DNA from: Myrica gale
Lineage: Eukaryota > Streptophyta > Magnoliopsida > Fagales > Myricaceae
Assembly (NCBI GenBank): GCA_963930655.1
Contig: OZ005617.1
Span: 1,676,501-1,740,500 of the forward strand
Reading direction: 5' to 3'
DNA length: 64,000 nt
Below, in pieces: positions 54,835 to 64,000 of the stretch. The notes beneath the pieces are model-generated. The model ran no database searches, had not been told where the DNA came from, and saw nothing but the letters and a program-made list of their open reading frames with translations. The first letter of the stretch is position 1. Each line of letters starts with the position of its first letter. Made by a program: the position numbers and the translations under genes.

Positions 54835-57800
54835 CTCCCCTTTAAACTTTATTCTTGGTAACTCCAAGCAACATCCGCAACTTGCTAAAAATATCATATT
54901 TGAGAGGCTTCGTAAAAATATCCGCAACTTGATCATGGGTCTTCACAAATTTGACTTCCACTTCATTCTTGACAATGCATTCTCGAAGAAAATGAAATCT
55001 TGTATCTATATGCTTGCTTCTATCATGAAAGACCGGGTTTTTCGCCAATGCAATTGCCGACTTGTTGTCAACAAAAATCTTCGTTGCTTCCTTTTCTGCC
55101 ATGTGTAGTTCCTTTAATAACCTTCTCAACCAAATTGCATGACAAACACAAGATGTCGCGGCAACATATTCAGCTTCACATGTGGAGAGTGTCACAATTG
55201 GTTGCTTCTTGGAACTCCAAGTAAATGCCGTACCTCCCAAATAAAATACAAACCCGGTAGTGCTCTTTCGATCATCCATGTCTCCGACCCAATCACTATC
55301 ACTATACCCCACAAGCTTAAATTCATGAGAAAATGAATAAAGAAGGCCGAAATCAATTGTACCTTTGACATAACGAAGAATCCTCTTAGCAGCTTTGAAA
55401 TGCATTGTGCTTGGTGACTCCATATATCGGCTAACAAGCCCAACTCCAAAAAGTATGTCCGGTCTTGTACAAGTCAAGTATCTTAAACTTCCAACAAGAC
55501 TCTTGAACATTGTGGGGTCTACCTTTTCTCCTTCTTCATACTTGGACAATTTTACTCCACATTCAACCGGAGTACTCACGGATTGACAATCTTCCATCTT
55601 GAACTTCTTGAGAACTTCTCTTGCAAAACCTTCTTGAGAGATAAAAATTTCATCCTCCATTTGCTTGATCTCAATGCCCAGATAATAAGACATGAGACCA
55701 ATATCGGTCATTTCAAACTCTTTAGTCATGGCCTTCTTAAATTCTTCAAACATGCTTGAATTATTACCAGTGAAAATTAAATCATCAACATATATGCATA
55801 CAAGCAAAATATCTCCATTTTCACGCACCTTAGCATAGAGAGCATATTCATGTGGGCACTTGGCAAATCCATTCTCCTGAAAATATTTGTCAATCCGACT
55901 ATTCCATGCCCTCGGCGCTTGTTTCAAGCCATATAAGGCTTTCTTTAACTTCAACACTTTATCTTCATGCCCTTTGATCACATAACCCATAGGTTGCTCA
56001 ACATAGACCTCTTCCTCAAGAATTCCATTCAAAAAAGCTGATTTGACGTCCATTTGATAAATTTTCCATTTGTTTTGTGCGGCAAGGGAAACAATCATTC
56101 GAATTGTCTCCAATTGAGCAACAGGAGCAAACACTTCTCCATAATCAATCCCAGGACGTTGGCTATAACCCTTTGCCACCAATCTTGCCTTGAACCTTTC
56201 TACTTCTCCCTTGGCATTCTTCTTCACTTTGAAAACCCACTTCACACCAATGGGCTTTTGTCCCTCCGGTAAAGTTGCCAACTCCCAAGTATCATTCTTC
56301 TTTATGGATTTGATCTCCTCGTCCATGGCAATTTTCCATCTTTTGTCTTGCACCGCTTCTTCAAAACCTATTGGTTCACAATCGGCAAAGTGACAAAAAA
56401 GAGTTAGATCGTCACTTAAATTTTCCGTTACCTCATAAAGGTCTTGAAGACTTCTCATTCGGGATGGTCTTTCACTTGAACTTCCTTCATGAGAAGATGA
56501 TGACGGAGTACTAGGAATTGTTGGTGATCGAGGAGGTGTTGTGAGCTCTTGTTCATCATTTCCTGGATCTTCATCTTCAAGGATTGGAAAGAAATCATAT
56601 CTTTCCTTTTCTTGATCACTCCAATCCCACGAACATTCTTCATCGAATTCCACATCTCTACTAATGATCGTCTTCCCGGCACTCGGATTATAAAGCTTGT
56701 AGCCTTTGGATCTTTGATCATAGCCGATGAAGATGTGCTTTTTACTTTTATCATCAAGCTTGGATCTCTCTTGATCAGGCACATGAACATAGCCAATGCT
56801 CCCAAAAACTCTCAAATGGGAAATGCTTGGCTTTCTTCCGCTCCATGCTTCTTGAGGAGTTGAGTTCAACAAGCTTCTTGTAGGACACCGATTTGATAGA
56901 TAAACAGCACAATCAACTGCTTCTGCCCAAAACTCTTTAGGCATCATCTTTGTCTTCAACATGCTTCGCGCCATATTGAGAATTGTTCTGTTCTTCCTTT
57001 CAACCACCCCGTTTTGTTGAGGTGATCTAGGAACCGTCAAAAATCGACGAATCCCATGTGCTTCACAAAACTCATTAAATTCATTAGATGTAAACTCACC
57101 CCCTCTATCCGATCTCAAAGCCTTTATTTCATAACCGCTTTGTTTTTCAACAAGTGCTTTAAATCTTTTAAAAGCACTAAACACTTCAGATTTTTCTTTC
57201 AGAAAATATACCCAAGTTTTTCTACTAAAATCATCAATAAAAAGAAGAAAGTACCGATTTTTACCAAACGAAGAAGGCTTGATCGGTCCACAAACATCGG
57301 CATGAACAAGTTGAAGCGGCGAACTTGCTCTTGTAGTTGCTTCTTTTGGAAAACTATTTCGAAATTGTTTGCCAACAAGACACCCTTCACAAAGTTGATC
57401 TGATTGATCAATAGGTGGCAAACCTTTCACCATCTCCTTTTGAGCCAACAACTTCAATCCTCCAAAATTTACATGTCCAAGCCTCAAATGCCAAAGCCAA
57501 GAAGGATCTTTCACACAAGCTTTCAGACACTTGGCTACATCAGTTTGAATATCAAGCAAAAACATCCTATTTCTTGTCATGGGCACTTTCGCAATCAAAT
57601 TCTTCTTCCCATCTCTTAGAAAAAGACTACGATTTTTCATTTCAATTTCATAGTCTTTTTCCAAGAGTTGCCCCAAACTCAAAATGTTGCTTTTCATACT
57701 TGGAACATAATAAACATTAGACATAAATTGATGGCTCCCATTTTTCAAACGGATTAGAATCGTACCTTTCCCTTTGATGGGAATTTTCGACAAGTCTCCG

Positions 57801-58925
57801 AAAGTGACATTCCCGCTTACTGATTCATCAAGCTCTACGAACTTGCTTTTATCTCCGCACATATGATTGCTTGCTGCATTATCCAGATACCACCAATTTT
57901 TCTTGCCAGTATCTTCTCCTTTGTAGGCTAGCAACAACGTAGGCTCCGTTTCCTCGTTCTCAACTTGATTAGCCTTCTCTTCAACATTGCTAGGAGAATT
58001 CCAACACTCCGAAGAATAATGACCATACTTTTGACAATTGAAACATCGAATTTTGGACTTGTCATATTGCCTTCCATTCTGCCTTGAGTAATTTCCTCTT
58101 CCACGGCCTCTTGAGGATTGACCTCTTTCTTCATAGTTGGCATTTTGATTATTTTGTCTACCTTGGCCTCTTCCTCTTCCTCTTCTTCCTCTACCTTGGC
58201 CACGTCCGCGTCCTCTTCCTCGTTGAATTTTATCACGCTCTTCGTCTTTCACAGAGAGCTTTGTGGCTAGAACCTGCTCAACAGGTTCTTCCTTCTTCTT
58301 AAGTCTTTCTTCATGGGCTTGGAGAGAACCCATGAGTTGATCAACCGCCATCGTCTCCAAATCTTTCGACTCTTCAATAGCCACCACAATATAATCGAAC
58401 TTCGAATGCAACGAGCGAAGAATCTTCTCAATCACCCGGACGTCCTCCATATTTTCTCCATACCTCCTCATTTGATTCACAATGGCCAACACCCTCGAAA
58501 AATAATCTGCAATCGCCTCGGATTCTTGCATACGCAGGACCTCAAACTCTCCTCGTAGCGTCTGAAGGCACACCTTCTTCACTTTATCAACTCCTTGATA
58601 GGAGTTCTGAAGGATCTCCCAGGCTTGCTTGGAAGTAGTGGCATTAGCCACTTTCTCGAACATGGCTTCATCCAAACATTGATGGATGAGTGTGAGAGCT
58701 TGCTGGTCCTTCTTCCGCGTCTTCTGCAGATTATCCCTTTGATTGGGACTCAACGAAGCTTCATCTCTCGGCTCGTCATAGCCTTTCTCTACAATTTCCC
58801 ATGCATCTTGGGATCCAAGCAAAGCCTTCATACGAATGCACCAATTTTCATAGTTCTCCTTCGTCAAATGCGGAAATTGAAACGGAAACGTTGAGTTGGC
58901 CATCTTCCAGATCAAGAAACCTTGC
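54526..58925 (-). mobile_element. Ty1/Copia LTR retrotransposon, partial
   Basis: A plant Copia element on the minus strand. Its 3' LTR is 54526-54834 (termini TGTTG...CAACA), with a 17-bp tandem repeat based on 'aaatacatgaatacccc' inside. A polypurine tract (AAAGGGGAG) lies next to it. One gag-pol frame runs from about 58903 to 54842. In order it has the Copia gag domain, a CCHC zinc knuckle ('[15 protein letters not shown]'), protease, integrase, reverse transcriptase and RNase H ('[20 protein letters not shown]'). The coding frame looks whole. The 5' LTR is absent here, because unrelated repeat DNA begins at about 58925, so the element is broken at that end. Age cannot be judged without a second LTR; the open frame suggests it is fairly young. 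It sits inside an exon of the CASP-like gene. Confidence 0.93.
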
Positions 58926-58935
58926 TTCGATTTTT

Positions 58936-60415
58936 CATTCCCCGGTCTTAGTCCACTCAATGATTCATAATATGAATGCAACCATTGATGCTCATTGCAA
59001 GTATTCAATGATTTATTCATAGATTCATAACTTCATATCGAACCAAGGTATTCATAATATTCCAAAAGAATGAATGAACTTCAAGTAAATGTTTTATTAT
59101 TTTCATTTTCATTTGCAAGTGTAATTGTAATTGTGTTCTTTTCCTTAGTATTTGTTTTATTTTCTTGGTTATTTAATTGCATTTAAATTTATATTGGGCC
59201 GAACCAAAGGGGGATTTGGGCTTGAAATTTTTGGACCTAGAAGCCCACAAAATCACGTCTCATGCTAGTACTTACCCCCTAGGCTCACTTAAAGTATTAA
59301 TATGCACACAAGACGGGGATTATGACACGAAACTAAACTTGCTGATGGAAGACTAAATTGCCCTTGGGAAAAAGCTCAGCGGAAGACTTACAAATTTAAA
59401 GGATAACCACAGGGGTTGCAAAAAAATAGTTAGAGTTTTAGTACAGATTTTTGCAAAGATGCACTATTATATTTAGTGAAATAAAACATTTTTAGAAAAA
59501 CAAGTGGGGAAAAGTGCGATAAAAATTAGGCTTAATAAAAAGGTGAGCCTACTAATGTTCTTCTAATGACTATGGTTACAAAAGCGTCCTTCTAATGACT
59601 ACTACTACAAAAAGGCTAGTTCACAAAAAAAGGTGAGCCTACTAATGTTCGCTGAGCCTATACAACCGAGATGTCTACAAAATAAAACCGTTCAAAATAC
59701 AATCTGGGTAAAATCAAATAAAAAAAGAAAATAGAACCAGCCTACTCATCACCACAGTTTCACCTCATGTTAAAAGAATTCGAGTACAAACAAACAATAC
59801 AAAAGACATGGTGAGTCATACAGACTCAGTAAGATCGGGGAGGGGACATGGCAATCATAAAAGGAAAGAGCATGTGAAATACATAACATATGACAATATG
59901 ATACATGATGGAGTATACGTGCTTTCATAAAATCAAGACATATATTGATGCACATGCAATGAGATGATGATGTGCACTCAATTCTCATCAATTCCTTTGG
60001 GGTTGAGATGTTTCCGTCATCTGCTCTGTTCATACCCATAGTTGGGTTGTGTGTCTCTCCTCTCCTCCGGGACTTGTCCCGTGCCACCTACACCAAGACC
60101 TGATCATAGTAAACATTTTGCCCCATTAGGAGCCCACCCTTTTCTCATAGTGATGGGTTGCACTCCCCCTTCGTGAACGGTACTGTCACTCATTATTATG
60201 GAAAACACTTCGGGTAAATTCGATTTTCATTCTCCGGTCTTGGTTCACTCAATGATTCATGATATGAATGCAATCATTGATGTTCATTCATTTGCATAAA
60301 TAATGCAGCACGTAATCATGATTTATCATTTATTCATAGATTCATAACTCCATATCGAACCAAGGCATTCATAATATTCCAAAAGAATTAATGAACTTCA
60401 AGTAAACGTTTTATT
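58936..60415. repeat. Repeat block bounded by two direct copies of about 160-190 bp
   Basis: 58936-59097 and 60228-60415 are near-identical direct repeats ('ccggtcttrgtycactcaat', 'attcatagattcataact', 'catatcgaaccaaggyattc', 'attccaaaagaat'). They do not match the Copia LTR. They could be the remnant ends of another retroelement or a local duplication. The DNA between them has no coding frame of note. Confidence 0.6.
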
Positions 60416-62942
60416 AGAAATTCATAATTCTTGTCTTCCTTTATGTCTTCCTTGCTTTTATTAAACTATTAAATTTAGCAACTTGATTTCAAGTTCTTTA
60501 TTAAATTTTAAAAACACTTTTAGGTTTCTAAGACTTTATTAGCTCAGCTTTTCTTTAGTAAATTATGTCTTTAATCCTTTTCTTGAATTATTGAAGTTTA
60601 TTACACAATTATACCTATAATTGATTCCTTTTTCCTCTTGTTTAAAACTTAATTAATAAGTTATCATGCATTTGGTTTATGGTGCTACAAATCATGTGCA
60701 GGAATTATGGAGTTAAATGAGTACTTTGGTTACTTAGAGAATGACTACTTTGGTTATTGGTATAAAATGTTGAATCTTAGTTATAGAATGAGTACTTTGG
60801 TTTGGTTTGTTTTCCTCATTGTGCACTTTGGTCAAATGAGGACTTTGGTTAGTTGAATGATTATGTTTACTCAATTTTCCTCTTAGTTGCTTTCTTGTTC
60901 TGTTTTATCGCTCCTCCTGGCCTCCATAATCTTTAACTTTACTCCATTGTCTTCAGCTGGCATATGGCACTATTCGTTTCATCTTCCTCTTGTTATTGAG
61001 AGGGTGGATCAATTCATTCAAAAAAATCACAAGCCATGTCCCTCTACAAATAAAAACAGTTAAATGGTCATCCAGAGGCAATAATCAAATCATTCAATTT
61101 GAAATCCAACTATAAACTTTCAAACTTCTTCTACAACATTGTATCTTATAAACTGACAGTACCCAAAATAAACAACCACCCAAACATGGGCAAAATAAGA
61201 ATATATTGGTGTCAATCCAAAGACAGTCATGCAACTGGTTTGTTAGATAAGTCTAACCTACATGAAAAGTCCTTCGAACTGTACATAGTTGAATACTAAA
61301 AAGAAAGTGCACAAAAGCAATCGTGATAAGTCTAACCTATATGAACAATGATTGAACATATGCAATATGCCATTGTGATTATAAACAAAAGAAAGTAGAA
61401 TTTGATTGAGGTAATGATATAGACAGTCAAAATGAACTCGTACAATAATGAGTCTATCAGCAAATAGTTCCCAAAACATTGATAGTGCCAAAAATCATAA
61501 CCTTATGTTAACATAAAAAAATATAAGAAACAACATAAATTTAAGGAATCCACCTCAGTTCTAGGTCAATGAGACTTCAGATTTTTCATCCTTCTATCCT
61601 AAAAAGACATCCACAACCTTTGCTAAGTCAATAACTGTTTTTTGAAATTACTTTGAACATATAAGGTTGATGCATCAAACAATTATAAAACCAACAAAGC
61701 CACTTACTCTTACACATTAGAAACTCACCAACTAATCGAGAGCTAAATTACCCACTTTCAGGAAACAAAATAAAATTAAGAGAAATAAATATAAATGAAT
61801 GAATATCTCATTATCAAAAGGGCATCTCTGACAATGAGCAGCATTTGAAGTTCTATATTTATATAAATAGCAAATGGTTATCAAAGATTGTCTACAAACA
61901 GCAGACTAAGAAACTATTGTTGCATGCTTGCAGTCTGTTATCTTCATAATAGGTCATCAGTGCTAAGTCCACTAACCTTACACCAATCAACAATTTAAAC
62001 TTTGAAAGATCTCCCTTACAAAACAACTAACAAATTTTCGGGCAAATCAACATTGGAACAGTTCAGACAATTTGTGATGGCAACAATTTGTGCATTGAAC
62101 ATATGCAGTTGCATCAAAATTGATGATGAGCTAAACCTATTCGCCAATTTTTTATGAGCTCCTGTGACCCAATTGGCCAATTGGTCATACACTTGGCGTG
62201 TAGTATAATGTGGAAGAGAGAGAGAGCTAGTTGTTACTGTAGAGATTGAGTGACGTCTTGCTAAACCTCACCCGAGCACTGATTCCGCAGAAACACAGAG
62301 GCTCACGTCCATCTTGCCCTCGTTCCTTTCCTCAGATGCAGATCTACCGTCACTCAGAGTGCTTGCTGCAGATGAGCGTCTATGGGACATCACCAACAGA
62401 TTTGGGGCTTCGATATGTGGTTGCTGGATTTGGGGAAATATTGGGGTGAATGAACCTAGGGTTCGAGTGAAGGAGAATGGAAGGTTAGAAGGATTTGGGG
62501 ATCGAAGGGGTTTGGGTTACGAAAAGTGTGCAAATTTTTTTTTTTACTGACGTGGCAAGGGCAATTTCAGAATGAGAAAATTGTGGACAACATGTACTGT
62601 ACGGCAACCACAGGGATATATGCATTGTCAGCAAATGGAACACGATCTTTCTATTGGCCATGATGTGTAATATTTTGACAGCTCAACAATTCCCATTAAT
62701 TTGGAGACAAAATATGGACGGAGAGGTATTTTGGGAAATGTACATCACCACAGGGCAGCGGGACAACAAATTGAACCTTAGGGGTATATTCAGGAAAAGT
62801 CCATACCACAGGGGCACGCGTAATATTTAAGCCAATATCACTGAAGTATTATGCTTTGGCGAACTGGACCCTAGCCAGTGTGTACTAAACCGTTTAAGTA
62901 GCTTCATTTTTCCGAGTGGATGCAATTTTTATTGGATTCTCG
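60416..62942. other. Intergenic, no gene recognised
   Basis: AT-rich up to 62200. A genic-looking patch at 62246-62550 contains two overlapping short frames with no motif I can name. After 62560 the sequence reads like repeat ends ('accacaggg' words recur at 59410, 62609 and 62810). Confidence 0.45.
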
Positions 62943-63636
62943 TAATCTTCCATTTGGCCACAAGAAGAATTGGCAGAATATGATCTGTGGCTATCACGCT
63001 TGATGCTATTTGGTTTTTCCGCAATCAAAGTTGTGCATGGTCAACCCACTATGGATCTGGAGTCCATGATAGCCCATATTCGGCGTAGATATTTTGATCA
63101 CTTAGCAACTTGGGAATTTAAAGCTAGTGCTACCAGTTGCTCTTGGGTTCCTCCTCTTTCTGGCTGCTTCAAGATTAAATATGGTAACTGTTGTTTCTAA
63201 TGATATCCTGATTTTTGCCGCGATTTGTAGAGACAACAAGAGTGTTATTCAGCAGGCTCATGTGGGGAAAATGCAGGGCAATAATCCACTTAAAGGCGAG
63301 GCTCATGCCGCGAGGTTAGCTTGTTCTGTTGCTGACTGCATTGCGAGATCGCCCATTTGTATTGAGGGTGATTGTTTGAAGCTGGTGAATCAAGTGCAAT
63401 CTCGGAATGTAACGCCTGATTGGGAGATTGAAGGGGAAGTAGAGACTAATAGAAGCCTTCTTGAGGCTCATCCCAGCTGGAGTTTTAGTTGGACCCCGAG
63501 GGAGGGGAATTATGCAGCGCACAATTTGGCGAAATGGTGTATTAATATTGACATCTCTGGATGTATTAGTTTGGATACTTTGCCAAACTCTGTAACAAAT
63601 TGTGACGCTGGGTTTGTTTTGAACCTGGCTTCGTAA
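62943..63636 (+). mobile_element. LINE ORF2 3' part with RNase H domain
   Basis: Plus-strand frames match the C-terminal end of plant L1-type ORF2 that carries an RVT_3-type RNase H domain. The connector 'WLSRLMLFGFSAIKVVHGQP' leads to 'CSWVPPLSGCFKIKYG'. Then 'ICRDNKSVIQQAHVG', 'NPLKGEAHAARLACSVADCI', 'IEGDCLKLVNQV', 'WSFSWTPREGNYAAHNLAKW' and 'CDAGFVLNL' before a stop. The first part and the RNase H part lie in different frames, with the shift near 63190-63200, so it is broken. The reverse transcriptase is missing, as in 5'-truncated LINE copies. A stand-alone RNase H-like host gene is the less likely alternative. Confidence 0.7.
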
Positions 63637-64000
63637 TGTGATGCAGGGCGTTTGCTGAGAAAAAAAAGGCGCGAGAAAAAATTCACTGCCAAATCTGGGA
63701 ATAGGCAGCATATGCTGGCCCGAGTAAAACTTTTCCCTTTCTTCTTTCTATTCACCAAGTAACACTTATTATGGAGCTACATTAGCTATGGCAAACTTAC
63801 AAATTGCCCCTCAAAGCAATGAAAGAATGATTAAGTACAACCTCTCTCTCATAGGTTTGCTGTTGGGTCTCTCCTAATCTAAAATGGAGTAGAATCCCAG
63901 GAAAACAAACCAATCCCATACCTCAACTCCCCCCAACCCCAAGAGGAGTCGACTCTGTCCATCTCATTTAGTCATTTACATCTTCAGGTTGCAATCACTT
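63637..64000. other. Window end, no gene seen
   Basis: Follows the LINE stop codon; no poly(A) tail or gene is recognised before the edge. Confidence 0.5.

Noticed and set aside
62246-62550. Two overlapping short plus-strand frames
   Set aside because: No domain recognised and no splice support; left as intergenic.
63316-63711. 131-codon minus-strand frame
   Set aside because: Antisense of the LINE RNase H region.
1-64000. CRISPR arrays, operons, phage-like or bacterial defence systems
   Set aside because: The window is plant nuclear DNA; the repeats found are MITEs, microsatellites and TIRs, none with regular spacer structure.

Overview
This is nuclear DNA of a flowering plant, most likely a woody eudicot. 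The genes have many short GT-AG introns and AT-rich spacers. The proteins are typical of plants: plastid APS reductase, GAMYB-type MYB, ATG8, CASP-like, a plant-type LpxK and glyoxalase I. Small transposons (MITEs) are frequent, and the tRNA-Phe has the sequence usual in plants. There is no operon, CRISPR array or bacterial feature. The species cannot be fixed from the sequence.

Layout. 1-6.2 kb: remains of tandem GDSL lipase genes on the minus strand, a tRNA-Phe(GAA) gene, and a hAT transposase fragment. 6.5-7.4 kb: a LIN-type E3 ligase exon lying downstream of the first two exons of SAE2, in compatible splice phase. 7.66-13.8 kb and about 14.6-19.8 kb: two copies of a segmental duplication carrying APS reductase (APR). 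Copy 1 is a pseudogene. Copy 2 has a complete exon set but carries one in-frame TGA that an alternative splice acceptor could bypass. 20.9-23.9 kb: glyoxalase I (+). 24.4-28.6 kb: LpxK (-), convergent with glyoxalase I. 28.7-32.4 kb: a spacer of MITEs and Mutator-like foldback DNA. 32.4-37.6 kb: a bromodomain protein (+). 39.6-41.4 kb: a long-TIR Mutator-like element holding a FAR1-domain fragment. 44.2-46.9 kb: a GAMYB-like R2R3 MYB gene with a miR159 site. 49.5-51.5 kb: ATG8 (-). 53.6-54.5 kb: a CASP-like gene (-) cut by a Copia retrotransposon (54.5-58.9 kb). 59-64 kb: repeats and the 3' part of a LINE.

The genes do not form one pathway. APR (sulfate assimilation), glyoxalase I (glutathione-dependent detoxification), LpxK (lipid A-like pathway), ATG8 (autophagy), MYB and the bromodomain protein (nuclear regulation) are independent neighbours. 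I rebuilt exon-intron structures by reading splice sites and checking phase: all five structurally complete genes (APR copy 2, GLX1, LpxK, bromodomain, MYB) and ATG8 sum to whole codon numbers.

I found no convincing new biological system. The most interesting items are the SAE2/LIN exon juxtaposition, the stop and alternative acceptor in APR copy 2, the Copia insertion in the CASP-like exon, and several TIR elements whose target duplications are visible by eye.
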